DNA of 64,000 bases from an uncultured Ramlibacter sp. GTDB taxonomy: Bacteria; Pseudomonadota; Gammaproteobacteria; Burkholderiales; Burkholderiaceae_C. The notes under the pieces are model-generated. The model was not told the origin of the DNA and did not search any database. It saw only the letters and a program-made list of their open reading frames with translations. Of this stretch, positions 27,066-36,129 are shown one piece after another; the stretch's first letter is position 1, and each line of letters begins with the position of its first letter. A program made the translations under genes and the position numbers. The stretch covers positions 62,001 through 126,000 of the forward strand of contig NZ_CAKZHQ010000022.1 in assembly GCF_936925435.1 (NCBI RefSeq), in the 5' to 3' direction.

Positions 27066-28459
27066 GCTGCTGCCCCGTGCGGTGTGCCTCCCGCACCCAG
27101 GTCCCAGTACAGGCCGGTCATGATGCCCAGGCCCTCGCGCAGGATCTCGGGCGGCAGGTGCTCGTTGGGCGCGTGCTGCGAGCAGCCCGGGTAAGAGTGC
27201 GGCACCCACACGGCTGTCAGGCCCAACACGTCGGTGAAGATGTCGTTGGGCAGGGAGCCGCCCAGGTTGGGCAGCACGGCCGGCTTCTTGCCACTGCTCT
27301 CGGTGATGGACGCCACGGCCCACTGCACCCAGGCGTTGTCCGGATCGATGCGTGTGGCGGCGAACATCTCATCGCGCGCCATGCTCAGTTTCACCATGGG
27401 AAAGCCCGCGGCATCCAGGTGGCGGCGCAGGGCCGGCAGGATGTCTTGCGGGTCTGGCCCCACGACAAAGCGCAGCTGGCAGCGGGCCCAGGCGCGCGGC
27501 GGGATGGCGTTGACCGGCGTGTCGGGATTGCCGGTCTTGAAGGCCAGCACCTCGAAGGAGCTCCAGCCGAACACCCGCTCGGCCGGCGACAGGCCGGGCT
27601 CGCCCCACCAGGGCTCGATCTGCGGGCCATCGGCGCCGCCATCGACCTCGCAGTCGGCCAGAGCGCGGCGCACCGAAGCCGGCAGTTCCTTGGGCACCCA
27701 TTCGGGCACGCGGATCTGGCCGGTGGGCGAGGTGATGCTGGCAATCGCATGGGCCAACTGGATGCCTGGGTTGGAGATCAGGCCACCCCAGTTGCCCGAG
27801 TGGTGGCCGCCCTTGCGTGCCTCGATGGTCAGGTCGAAGTTGCAGCAGCCGCGCGAGCCCAGGAAGATGGTGGGACGCTCGGCGCGCAGGCGCGGGCCGT
27901 CGGAAGCGAGCATGACGTCGGCGTTGAACAAGGCCTTGTTGGCCTCGCACAGCTCGCGCAGGCCGGGCGAGACCACTTCCTCGCCCATCTCGATCAGGTA
28001 CTTGGCATTGAAGCCGAGGCGGCCGCGCAGCTTGAGCACGTTGGCCATGGCCTGCATGTTGACCGAGTGCTGGCCCTTGTTGTCGGCGATGCCGCGGCCA
28101 TACCAGCGGCCTTCCGACTCGGTCAGCTGCCAGGGTGAGAGGCCAGCCTTCCATTCCGGCTCCAGGCCGCGTATCACGTCGCCGTGGCCATAGCCAAAGA
28201 CAGTGGGCAAGGCCGGGTCCTCGATGCGCTGGGCAAACAAAAAGGGCGCCTTGGCCTTGGGGTGGGTCAGCAGGCGGCACTCGAAGCCCATGGCCTCGAA
28301 GGCCGGCTGCATCTCCGCCTCCAGGTACTGCTGCAGGGCGGCGCCGCGCTCGGGATTCTGGCTCTCTGTGGGGATGGCCACACGCCGCGCCAGGGTCTGG
28401 CGGAAGTCGCCGGAGTCGAATTGGGCGTGGGCTGCTTGCAGGGCTTGGGCACGGGTCAT
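27062..28459 (-). CDS. M20-family metallopeptidase (dipeptidase type)
   Basis: A 465-residue M20 peptidase of the CNDP-like dipeptidase group, distinct from the following M20D enzyme. Visible motifs: VFGYGHGDVIRG (first metal His), WYGRGIADNKGQ (bridging Asp), IEMGEEVVSPGL (catalytic and metal Glu) and a C-terminal LGGSLPNDIF and HAPNEHLPPEI (metal His). It overlaps the ABC ATPase stop by four bases upstream and the amidohydrolase start downstream, making the hydrolases part of the transporter operon. Probable role: intracellular cleavage of imported dipeptides. Confidence 0.88.
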   Translation of the reverse strand: MTRAQALQAAHAQFDSGDFRQTLARRVAIPTESQNPERGAALQQYLEAEMQPAFEAMGFECRLLTHPKAKAPFLFAQRIEDPALPTVFGYGHGDVIRGLEPEWKAGLSPWQLTESEGRWYGRGIADNKGQHSVNMQAMANVLKLRGRLGFNAKYLIEMGEEVVSPGLRELCEANKALFNADVMLASDGPRLRAERPTIFLGSRGCCNFDLTIEARKGGHHSGNWGGLISNPGIQLAHAIASITSPTGQIRVPEWVPKELPASVRRALADCEVDGGADGPQIEPWWGEPGLSPAERVFGWSSFEVLAFKTGNPDTPVNAIPPRAWARCQLRFVVGPDPQDILPALRRHLDAAGFPMVKLSMARDEMFAATRIDPDNAWVQWAVASITESSGKKPAVLPNLGGSLPNDIFTDVLGLTAVWVPHSYPGCSQHAPNEHLPPEILREGLGIMTGLYWDLGAGGTPHGAAA

Positions 28460-29445
28460 GCGGGTTCCTCAGCGGCCACAGGGGCGGCGGCGTACAAATG
28501 ACAGGCTACTCTTCCCGGCGCGCCGGCGGAAGCCTGGAGCAGGGGCATGGCGCTGTCGCAGTGCGCCATGCGCTGCGGGCAGCGCGGGTGGAAGGCGCAG
28601 CCGCTGGGCGGGTTGAGCGGATCGGGGAAAGACAAGCCCAGGCCGGTCTCGGGCAAGCCCAGGCCGGGCTCGGGCGTGAGCACCGACGCCAGCAGGGCTC
28701 GGGTGTAGGGATGGCGCGGCCCATGGAACAGGTCGGCCGTGGGCGCCTGCTCCACCACCTTGCCCAGGTACATCACGGCGACCTGGGTGGCGATGTGCTC
28801 GACGACAGCCAGGTTGTGGCTGATGAAAACGTAGCTCAGGCCGAACTCGCGGCGCAGTTCCAGCAGCAGGTTCAGGATCTGGGCCTGGACCGACACGTCC
28901 AGCGCCGAGGTCGGCTCGTCGCAGATGACGATCTCCGGCCGCATCACCAGGGCACGGGCGATCGCCACCCGCTGGCGCTGGCCGCCCGAGAGCTGGCCCG
29001 GCGTGCTGGCCGCATAGCGCGCAGGCAGGCCCACGCGTTCGAGCATCTCCATGGACTGGCGGCGCCGCTCTGCACGTGTGCCAATGCCGTGCACTTCCAG
29101 CGGCAGGCTCACGATGTCGGCGATGCTGCGGCGCGGATTGAGCGAGGAGTACGGATCCTGGAATACAGGCTGGATGCGCCGCGCCACGGCCTTACGGTCC
29201 AGTCCTGCAACGTCCTGGCCGTCCAGGGTGATGCGGCCGCCACTGGGCGCTGTCAGGCCCAGCAGCATGCGCGCCAGGGTCGACTTGCCGCAGCCGGATT
29301 CGCCGACGATGCCCAGCACCTCGCCCTTTTTCAGTGTCAGGTCCACGCCGTTGACCGCGTGCAGCGTACGCTTGGGCTGGAAGAAGCCTCCGCCGATGGC
29401 GAAGCTGCGGCTCAGGCCATGGGCTTGCAACAGAGCTTGGCTCAT
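28456..29445 (-). CDS. Dipeptide/oligopeptide ABC transporter ATP-binding protein (DppF-like)
   Basis: A 329-residue ATPase: Walker [10 protein letters not shown], signature LSGGQRQRVAIARAL, Walker B EIVICDEPTSALD, and the C-terminal oligopeptide-transporter extension with CAFHPRCPQRM (Cys residues typical of DppD/DppF). ATG 29445 overlaps the stop of the preceding ATPase gene. A longer open frame upstream lies inside that gene and is not coding. Pairs with the DppD-like ATPase. Confidence 0.92.
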   Translation of the reverse strand: MSQALLQAHGLSRSFAIGGGFFQPKRTLHAVNGVDLTLKKGEVLGIVGESGCGKSTLARMLLGLTAPSGGRITLDGQDVAGLDRKAVARRIQPVFQDPYSSLNPRRSIADIVSLPLEVHGIGTRAERRRQSMEMLERVGLPARYAASTPGQLSGGQRQRVAIARALVMRPEIVICDEPTSALDVSVQAQILNLLLELRREFGLSYVFISHNLAVVEHIATQVAVMYLGKVVEQAPTADLFHGPRHPYTRALLASVLTPEPGLGLPETGLGLSFPDPLNPPSGCAFHPRCPQRMAHCDSAMPLLQASAGAPGRVACHLYAAAPVAAEEPA

Positions 29446-30422
29446 GCCGGCACCTCGTCGAGGATGCAACGCCAGCTCTGGCCGGCGTCCGAGGCCTTGA
29501 CCGGCACCTGCTGGGCGCAGACCGGCTGGGCGAAAGCGCAACGCTCGCGGAACCCGCAACCCTGCACCTCACCGACCAGCGAAGGCACGACGCCGGGAAT
29601 GGTGCCCAGCAGGCCGCCGGGCGCGGTGCGCCCCGGCACCGGGATGCAGGCCAGCAGGCCCCGGGTATAGGGATGGTGCGGCTCGGCGAACATCTCGCGC
29701 ACCGGGCCCTCCTCCACCACCTGGCCGGCGTACATCACGGCCACGCGGTGGGCGATGCGCGCCACTACGCCCAAGTCGTGGGTGATCAGCACCATGGCGA
29801 TGCCCAGCTCCTGCTGCAGGTCGGCCAGCAGCCGCAGGATCTGCGCCTGGATGGTCACATCCAGCGCGGTGCTGGGCTCGTCAGCGATCAGCAGCTCGGG
29901 GCCGCACATCAAGGCCATGGCGATCATCACCCGCTGGCGCAGGCCGCCCGAAAGCTGGTGCGGGTACTGGCCCAGCCGCTGCGCGGCGGAAGCGATGCCC
30001 ACCTTGCCCAGCAGCTCGATGGCACGATCGCGCGCCTCGGTGACGCTGGCCTTGCGGTGGTGCAGATAGGGCTCCATCAGCTGGTCGCCGATGGTGTAGG
30101 CCGGGTTCAAAGCCGTCATCGGCTCCTGGAAGATCATGGCCATCTTGTTGCCGCGCAGCGCGTTGATGCGCTGCGCACTGGCGGTGGCCAGGTCTTCGCC
30201 CAGGAAGGACAGTCGCCGGGCGCTGCGCTTGGCCGCCTTGGGCAGCAGGCTCATCAAGGCCAGCGAGGTGATGGACTTGCCGCAGCCCGACTCGCCGACG
30301 ATGCACAGGGTCTCGCCCCGGCGCACGCTGAAGGACACGTCGCGCACCGCGTGCAGGCTGCCGCGGCCGGTGGCGATGTCCACCGACAGGCCTTGGACTT
30401 CAAGCACCACATCGGCGCTCAT
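29442..30422 (-). CDS. Dipeptide/oligopeptide ABC transporter ATP-binding protein (DppD-like)
   Basis: A 326-residue ATPase: Walker [10 protein letters not shown], signature [15 protein letters not shown], Walker [16 protein letters not shown], and the C-terminal [12 protein letters not shown] extension. Walker A ends in Ile instead of Thr after Ser, as often seen in DppD. ATG 30422 overlaps the permease stop by four bases. One of two ATPases that drive the DppBC-like channel. Confidence 0.92.
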   Translation of the reverse strand: MSADVVLEVQGLSVDIATGRGSLHAVRDVSFSVRRGETLCIVGESGCGKSITSLALMSLLPKAAKRSARRLSFLGEDLATASAQRINALRGNKMAMIFQEPMTALNPAYTIGDQLMEPYLHHRKASVTEARDRAIELLGKVGIASAAQRLGQYPHQLSGGLRQRVMIAMALMCGPELLIADEPSTALDVTIQAQILRLLADLQQELGIAMVLITHDLGVVARIAHRVAVMYAGQVVEEGPVREMFAEPHHPYTRGLLACIPVPGRTAPGGLLGTIPGVVPSLVGEVQGCGFRERCAFAQPVCAQQVPVKASDAGQSWRCILDEVPA

Positions 30423-31270
30423 GCGCGCTCCCCCGGCGCCATCAGCTGGTGCAGGCCATCGCCCGCCAGGTTGATGGAAAAGATCAGCAGGGCCAGGGCG
30501 CTGCCGGGCAGCGCGATCAGCCAGAACGAGAAGAACATCGAGGCCTTGGCTTCCGAGATCATCAGGCCCCAGGAGGGCAGCGGCGGCTGCACGCCCAGGC
30601 CCAGAAAGGACAGGGAGGCCTCCAGCAAGATGGCACTGGCCGCCTCCAGCGTGGCCACCACGATCAGCTGCGGCAGCACATTGGGCAGCACCTCGCCCAG
30701 CAGGATACGGCGGGTGGAGGCGCCGGCCGACTGCGCGGCCGCCACGTAGTCCAGCGAGCGCACCTGCTGCGTGGCGCTGCGCATGACCACGGCGAAGCGG
30801 TCCCACTTGAGCAGGCCCAGCACCAGGATGACCACCGTGAGCGAGCCGCCCAGCAAGGCCACCGTGGCCAGGGCCACCAGGATCACCGGCATGGCCAGGC
30901 GCGTGGTGACCAGAAAGCTCACCACCATGTCGGCCTTGCCGCCGAAGTAGCCGGCCAGCATGCCCATGGTGGTGCCGATCAGGCCGGAGATCAGGGCTAC
31001 GCTGGCCCCGATCAGCAACGAGATGCGCGCGCCGTACAGCAGGCGCGACAGGTAATCGCGGCCCAGCGGGTCCGTGCCCAGCACGTGGTTCCAGGCGCCG
31101 CCCTCGTACCAGCCGGGCGGCACGTTGCGATTCGCCAGGTCTTGCGCATAGGGGTCGTAGGGTGCGAACAGCGGCGCGAAGACGGCCATGAGCAGGATCA
31201 GCAGCAACAGGCCGCCGCCGACCAGCAAGGCCTTGTTGCGCAGCAGCTTCTGGAACAAAGTGGCGTTCAT
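30419..31270 (-). CDS. ABC transporter permease (DppC-like)
   Basis: A 283-residue permease of the DppC/OppC group: an N-terminal membrane anchor, the periplasmic segment HVLGTDPLGRDYLSRLLYGAR, and the EAA loop around DYVAAAQSAGASTRRILLGEVLPNV (coupling helix) near the end. Six hydrophobic segments are expected. It overlaps the ATPase gene by four bases and lies three bases from the DppB-like gene. Confidence 0.93.
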   Translation of the reverse strand: MNATLFQKLLRNKALLVGGGLLLLILLMAVFAPLFAPYDPYAQDLANRNVPPGWYEGGAWNHVLGTDPLGRDYLSRLLYGARISLLIGASVALISGLIGTTMGMLAGYFGGKADMVVSFLVTTRLAMPVILVALATVALLGGSLTVVILVLGLLKWDRFAVVMRSATQQVRSLDYVAAAQSAGASTRRILLGEVLPNVLPQLIVVATLEAASAILLEASLSFLGLGVQPPLPSWGLMISEAKASMFFSFWLIALPGSALALLIFSINLAGDGLHQLMAPGERA

Positions 31271-31273
31271 GCT

Positions 31274-32191
31274 TCAGGCGACGCGGATGCGCGGGTCCAG
31301 CCAGGCGTTGGCGATGTCGGAAGCCAGGGTCAGCACCACGTAGATCACCGACAGCAGCAGCACGATCAGCTGCATCACAGGGTAGTCCTTGAAGGTGATG
31401 CTCTGGTAGGCCAGGTAGCCCAGGCCGTCCAGAGCAAAGATGGTTTCGATGACCACCGAGCCGCCCAGCAGAAAGCCCAGTTGCACGGCGGTCAGCGCCA
31501 CCACCGGCACCACGGCATTGCGCAGTGCGTGCTTGAAGATCACGGTGCGCACCGGCAGGCCCTTGGCGCGGGCCGTGCGGATGTAGTCGGCCTCCAGCAC
31601 CTCGATCATGCCGGCGCGAATCAGGCGCATGAAGGCCGGCGCCGCGTAATAGCCCAGGGCGATGGTGGGCATGATGAAGTGCAGCCAGCTGTCGCTGCCC
31701 GACACCGGCAGCACGGCCAGGGTGATGGAGAACAGCATGATCAGCAGCAGGGCGAAGAAGAAGTTCGGCAAGGCCTGGCCGATCACCGCGATGCCCAGGC
31801 AGAGACGGTCGATCCAGCTGTTCTTGTAGACCGCCGCCAGCACGCCCAACGGCACCGAGATCAGCAAGGCGAACAGCAGCGAGCTCAGGCCCAGCAGCAA
31901 GGTGGTGGCCAGCTTGTCCAGGATCAGCGGGCCCGCCGCCGTCTTGAAGTAGATGGACTCACCGAAGTCGCCGCGCAGGAGCTGGCCCAGCCAGCTGCCG
32001 TACTGCACGGGCAGCGGACGGTCGAAGCCGTAGGTCTTGCGAATCAGCTCGATGTCGGCCTGACGGGCACCCTCGCCGGCGATGGCGATGGCCGGGTCGC
32101 CCGAGAGGCGCAGCAGCAGGAAGGCGGCCATGGAGACGGCCAGCGCCACCAGCAGGGCCAGGCCCAGCCGTTTGAGGATGTAGGCTGACAT
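31274..32191 (-). CDS. ABC transporter permease (DppB-like)
   Basis: A 305-residue permease of the DppB/OppB group: typical N-terminus YILKRLGLALLVALAVSMAA, PLPVQYGSWLGQLLRGDFGES, and the EAA loop DYIRTARAKGLPVRTVIFKH. It forms the inner-membrane channel with the DppC-like protein. Its start is 47 bases after the stop of the binding-protein gene. Confidence 0.93.
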   Translation of the reverse strand: MSAYILKRLGLALLVALAVSMAAFLLLRLSGDPAIAIAGEGARQADIELIRKTYGFDRPLPVQYGSWLGQLLRGDFGESIYFKTAAGPLILDKLATTLLLGLSSLLFALLISVPLGVLAAVYKNSWIDRLCLGIAVIGQALPNFFFALLLIMLFSITLAVLPVSGSDSWLHFIMPTIALGYYAAPAFMRLIRAGMIEVLEADYIRTARAKGLPVRTVIFKHALRNAVVPVVALTAVQLGFLLGGSVVIETIFALDGLGYLAYQSITFKDYPVMQLIVLLLSVIYVVLTLASDIANAWLDPRIRVA

Positions 32192-32238
32192 TCAGGAGGC
32201 GGGATGCTGCTGCTGGCGGAAGGCTGGCTGCGGCAAGC

Positions 32239-33780
32239 TCACTTCCAGCCCATTTCCCAGAAGCGCACCAGTTCGTCGGGATAGGCCTTGAACGTCAGCT
32301 CCTTGCTGGCCACGTAATAGACCGGCAGCGACCACAGGGGCACGGCATGGGCGCGCTCCGCAATCAAGGCCAGGGCCGTCTTGTAATAGGCCTTGCGGGT
32401 GGTCGGGTCGACCGAGTTGTTGCCGCGGTTGAGCAGGTCGCGCACCTCGCCGTCGCGTGTGACGTCGTCCGACTCGAAGCCGAAGTACACCGGCGTGGCG
32501 GCGGAGACGTCGTTGACCGAGAACGAGCCCCAGGTCTGGTGCGTGAGCTGCGCCTTGTTGGCGCGGATCTGCTCGCGCATGGCGGCGTACTGCGGGAAGC
32601 TGAGCTTGGCGCGGATGCCCACAGCGCGCAGGTAGTTGATCAGCGCCTCGGTCTGGTTGCGCTCGCGGTAGGCCACGATTTCCGTGTCAAAGCCGTTGGG
32701 GAAGCCCGCCTCGGCCAGCAGCTTCTTGGCCAGCTCCGGGTCGTACTTGTAGCGCGCCGCACCCTCGTCCGAGCAGCCGAACTGGGCCGGGAAGCAGATG
32801 GTGTTGATCACGCGCGAGCCGCCGCCGACGATGCTCTTGCTGATGGCCTCACGGTCGATGGCATGGTTGATAGCCTTGCGCACGCGGATGTCCTTGAACT
32901 GCGGCGAGGGGCTGCCGTCCATGGCATTGAGCTGCATGAAGACGATGCGCATGGTCTCGCCACTGACCACCTGCAGCTTGGGCGCCTTGGCGGCCTGGTC
33001 GGCCTGGTCCTTGGGCACATGCATGATCAGATCCGTGCTGCCGGAGAGCACTTCGGCCATCTGGGTCTGGCGGTCCGGGATGAAGCGGATCTCGATCTTG
33101 GCGATCTTGGGCAGGGGCTTGGGCGAGTCCTTGAAGTAGGCGGTGTTGCGCTCCAGCACGATGGACTTGCCCGGCGTGTACTGCGTGACCTTGTAGGGGC
33201 CCGAGCCCACCGGCTTGAGGTTCATGCCCTTGGGGCCGGCTTCGGTGTAGTACTTGACCGGATGGATCACCACGGGGCCGGCCAGGTACTCGATGGCGGC
33301 CGGGAAGATCTTCTTGGTGGTCAGCCGCACCTTGTACTTGCCGAGTTTTTCGGCCTTCTCGATCCAGTTGACGTTGGCCTGGGTCGTGACCTTGTTGGCC
33401 GGGTCGGCGATGAAGTTCAGGGTGTAGACCACCGAATCGGCGTCGAACTCTTCGCCGTTGTGGAATTTGATGCCCTCGCGCAGGTCGAAGTCGATGACAC
33501 GCTCATTGACCTGCTTCCAGCTCTTGGCCAGCTGGCCCTTGTACTCGTTGGTCACCGGGTCGCGGTAGATCAGCGTGTCCCAGACGTTGGCGCCGATGAT
33601 GACGCCGATGCGCACGTTGTTGAAGAAGGGGTCGACGCTTTCTGGTGCCTGGTCGTAGGCGAAGCGCAGTGTGTCGTCTTTTTTGGCCGCTTGCGCCGTG
33701 CCTGCGAGGCCGGCCATGGAGAACAAAAGTGCGCAGGTGATGGACCGCGCAATGGACTTCTTTGTGACTTCGAACTTCAT
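32239..33780 (-). CDS. ABC transporter periplasmic binding protein (DppA/OppA-like)
   Basis: A 513-residue cluster-C binding protein: signal peptide ending near GTAQA, then DTLRFAYDQAPESVDPFFNN, the signature region SWKQVNERVIDFDLREGIKFHNG, and VRKAINHAIDREAISKSIVGG. First gene of a seven-gene unit (binding protein, two permeases, two ATPases, two M20 hydrolases). The coupling to peptidases suggests a dipeptide or N-acylated amino acid as ligand. Confidence 0.92.
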   Translation of the reverse strand: MKFEVTKKSIARSITCALLFSMAGLAGTAQAAKKDDTLRFAYDQAPESVDPFFNNVRIGVIIGANVWDTLIYRDPVTNEYKGQLAKSWKQVNERVIDFDLREGIKFHNGEEFDADSVVYTLNFIADPANKVTTQANVNWIEKAEKLGKYKVRLTTKKIFPAAIEYLAGPVVIHPVKYYTEAGPKGMNLKPVGSGPYKVTQYTPGKSIVLERNTAYFKDSPKPLPKIAKIEIRFIPDRQTQMAEVLSGSTDLIMHVPKDQADQAAKAPKLQVVSGETMRIVFMQLNAMDGSPSPQFKDIRVRKAINHAIDREAISKSIVGGGSRVINTICFPAQFGCSDEGAARYKYDPELAKKLLAEAGFPNGFDTEIVAYRERNQTEALINYLRAVGIRAKLSFPQYAAMREQIRANKAQLTHQTWGSFSVNDVSAATPVYFGFESDDVTRDGEVRDLLNRGNNSVDPTTRKAYYKTALALIAERAHAVPLWSLPVYYVASKELTFKAYPDELVRFWEMGWK

Positions 33781-33858
33781 GTCGCCCCTCGGTCGATGTG
33801 TGAAATTCAGTGTAAGCCAGAATCAGGCCAGCCCCTGCAGGGCAGGCCCCAGGCACGG

Positions 33859-34203
33859 TCAGCCGTGGGCTGCGCGCGAGTCCTTTGGCGCCTGCTCTCG
33901 CTCTTGCAAGCCGTAGTCGCGGGTGACTTCGGCGATGCGCAGCCGGTAGTCCTTGAACATGGTGGTGCGGCCGGCGCTCTGAGCGGCGCGGTGCGCCTCC
34001 AGGTTGCGCCAGGCCGTCAGGCAGGCGTCATCCCGCCAGAACTGCAGCGACAAGAGCTTGTCCGGATCGGTCAGGCTCTGGAAGCGCTCGATGGAGATGA
34101 AGCCATCCATCTTCAGCAGTTCGGTCTTGAGTTCGGCGGCCCAGTTCAGGTAGCCCTCGCGGTGCGCCGGGTCGGGCCAGACTTCAAAGATCACGCTCAC
34201 CAT
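33859..34203 (-). CDS. Antibiotic biosynthesis monooxygenase (ABM) fold protein
   Basis: A 114-residue ferredoxin-like dimeric alpha-beta-barrel protein: MVSVIFEVWPDPAHREGYLN, GFISIERFQSLTDPDKLLSL, WRDDACLTAWRNLEAHRAAQ is the family pattern. Members include cofactor-free monooxygenases, haem-degrading enzymes and proteins of unknown activity. It follows the P450 gene by 18 bases on the same strand and is probably co-transcribed, so it may act on the same compound. Confidence 0.8.
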   Translation of the reverse strand: MVSVIFEVWPDPAHREGYLNWAAELKTELLKMDGFISIERFQSLTDPDKLLSLQFWRDDACLTAWRNLEAHRAAQSAGRTTMFKDYRLRIAEVTRDYGLQEREQAPKDSRAAHG

Positions 34204-34221
34204 GGTGTGTCCTTTCTTCTT

Positions 34222-35289
34222 TCAATGCACAAACAGGGGGCTGCTGATGTTGGCCAGCGGCCGGAACCCTTCCTGCGCCCCGAAATACGAAGCAAACTGG
34301 CCTGTAGAGCGCATGGATATTGCGAAAGTTGCTACGATTTCAATAGCAATTGCAGCGCCGGGGCAGGCATGGCAGCCCTCGCCGAAGCCCATGCTGCGCG
34401 GCTGCGGGCGCTGCGGGTCGAAGCGCTCAGGCTCGATATTGAGCGCAGCGTCGCGGTTGGCGGCGGCCAGAACCACCAGCACGCCCTGCCCCGCCGCGAT
34501 GCGCTGGCCGGCGAGTTCCAGGTCCTGCGCGGCAAAGCGCCGCGTGTTCTGCGTGGGCGCGCACCAGCGCTCCACCTCGGTCACGAAGGAGCGCATGTGG
34601 TCCGGCGCCGGCTGCTCACGCAGCTGCAGCACTGTGTGGCCGATCAGGGCGGCAGTGGCGTCCAGCGACTGCTGCATGAACGCGATGCGGTTGGCCGCCT
34701 GCACAGACCCCAGGCCCAGGGCCTGGCCTTGTGCCATCAAGGCGGCCGCGCCCTCCACCGCCCGGCCGACCGCATCCGCCGACGCACCTGGCGCGATGCC
34801 GGCGACAAAGCTGCGCACCCACTCGCATGTGGCGTCGCGCTGCGCCGCGGGCACACCCAGCAGCAGAGCCAGGGCCCGCACCGGCAGGCGGGCCATGAAG
34901 GCGTTGGGATCTTCGACATCCGCCAGTTCCTGCGAGGCCGCGCGGGCTGCGGCCGCCACGTCGTCCAGGCTCCAGCGGCGCGCCGCCTGTTCCACTGCCG
35001 GCTTATGAGCGGCGTGGAAGTCACCATCCGTCATGCGCACCAGCTGCGCAAAGACCTCGCCCGCGGCCGTGCCCAGCAAGGCCGTTGGCACGGGCTCGGC
35101 CGGCGGCCGCACGCGCAGCTGCGGATGGGCCAGGGCCGCGGCCACGGTCGCTAGGCTGCTGGCCACCCAGAGATTCAGCGTGGGGTCGAAAAACAGCGGC
35201 TGCTCTTCGCGCAGGCGCCGGTAGTAAGGCCAGGGATCAGCGTGGGTGACGGCAGTGACAGCGTTGATAGCGGCGTTCTCAGGATGCAT
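34222..35289 (-). CDS. Cytochrome P450 with non-canonical I-helix
   Basis: A 355-residue soluble P450, short for the bacterial family (about 400). The haem loop FGEGCHACPG (302-311, Cys309 ligand) and K-helix ExxR (Glu238-Arg241) are intact. The I-helix site normally reading (A/G)G-x-(D/E)-T reads QSLDAT (207-212): Asp210 is kept but the oxygen-activating Thr is Ala211. That suggests altered oxygen chemistry or peroxide use (inference). ATG 35289 was chosen because the longer open frame would overlap the divergent regulator gene. The substrate is unknown. Confidence 0.85.
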   Translation of the reverse strand: MHPENAAINAVTAVTHADPWPYYRRLREEQPLFFDPTLNLWVASSLATVAAALAHPQLRVRPPAEPVPTALLGTAAGEVFAQLVRMTDGDFHAAHKPAVEQAARRWSLDDVAAAARAASQELADVEDPNAFMARLPVRALALLLGVPAAQRDATCEWVRSFVAGIAPGASADAVGRAVEGAAALMAQGQALGLGSVQAANRIAFMQQSLDATAALIGHTVLQLREQPAPDHMRSFVTEVERWCAPTQNTRRFAAQDLELAGQRIAAGQGVLVVLAAANRDAALNIEPERFDPQRPQPRSMGFGEGCHACPGAAIAIEIVATFAISMRSTGQFASYFGAQEGFRPLANISSPLFVH

Positions 35290-35329
35290 GGGGCAAGTGT
35301 GTTTGCCGCCTGCCGGTTTGTCGAGCCGG

Positions 35330-35355
35330 AACAGTTTGGCGGCGGGCAAACTGTT
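35330..35355. promoter_or_regulatory. Inverted repeat in the P450/ArsR divergent promoter
   Basis: AACAGTTTG, eight bases, CAAACTGTT: perfect 9-base arms between the two divergent starts, 41 bases before each of the two genes. A second related stretch, GTTTGCCGCC, lies at 35301-35310. Likely operator of the ArsR-type regulator. Confidence 0.6.
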
Positions 35356-35395
35356 GGCGCTAGCCAGGCGCTGCGCCGGGCAGTATGGTTGCACC

Positions 35396-36100
35396 ATGCC
35401 CTCCTCTGCTTCCACCACCGAACCCGACATCGCCCGCCTGGCCGCCACCGTGGGCGACGCCCGCCGCATCCAGATGCTGTGCCTGCTGATGGAGGGCCGC
35501 GCGCTCACCGCCAAGGAGCTGGCCCTGGGCGCCGGCATCGAGCCGGCCACCGCCACCGCGCATCTGAAGCGCCTGCTCGATGACGGCCTGCTGGAATCCA
35601 CCGCCCAGGGCCGCCACAAGTACTTCCGCTTTGCCTCCGAGCAGGTGGCGCAGATGGTGGAGTCGCTGATGCGCGTGGCTCCGCCGCGCAAGCTGCAACC
35701 GGCCGCCAAAGCCGATGAGCCGATTCGCCGTGCGCGCTTTTGCTACGACCACCTGGCGGGCAGTCTGGGCACGGGCTTGTTGGCGCTGCTTCTGAAGAAG
35801 GGCTGGCTGGAGACAGATGCGGAAGACCCGCGGCAACTGCTGATCACGGCCAAGGGCGACAAGGCGCTCACGGCACTAGGCCTTGATGTGGACGCCGCCC
35901 GCGCCCGCCGCCGCCAGTTTGCCTGTCGCTGCCTGGATTGGTCCGAGCGCAAAGACCATCTGGGCGGCGCATTGGGCGCGGCGCTGGCGGAGCAGTTCAA
36001 GGCACTGAAGTGGATCAGCCGGGAGAAGCACAGCCGGGTGGTGAAGGTGACGGCGCTGGGGAGGTCGCAGTTGCAACAACTGGGACTGGCGCTAGCATGA
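35396..36100 (+). CDS. ArsR-family winged-helix regulator
   Basis: A 234-residue regulator: N-terminal ArsR helix-turn-helix (DARRIQMLCLLMEGRALTAK, IEPATATAHLKRLLDDGLL) with wing (QGRHKYFRFA), followed by an extra C-terminal domain of about 130 residues with Cys228-type residues (FACRCLDW) not found in minimal ArsR sensors. This longer form is typical of one-component regulators of catabolic genes. It is divergent from the P450 gene with a palindrome in between, so it probably represses P450 and itself. Inducer unknown. Confidence 0.85.
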   Translation: MPSSASTTEPDIARLAATVGDARRIQMLCLLMEGRALTAKELALGAGIEPATATAHLKRLLDDGLLESTAQGRHKYFRFASEQVAQMVESLMRVAPPRKLQPAAKADEPIRRARFCYDHLAGSLGTGLLALLLKKGWLETDAEDPRQLLITAKGDKALTALGLDVDAARARRRQFACRCLDWSERKDHLGGALGAALAEQFKALKWISREKHSRVVKVTALGRSQLQQLGLALA

Positions 36101-36129
36101 AGCCTGCCCCTCGCCAAAGGAGAAATGCC

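Noticed and set aside
32347-35154. 935-codon + strand open frame across the binding protein, ABM and P450 genes
   Set aside because: It covers three clear minus-strand genes and has no protein-like features.
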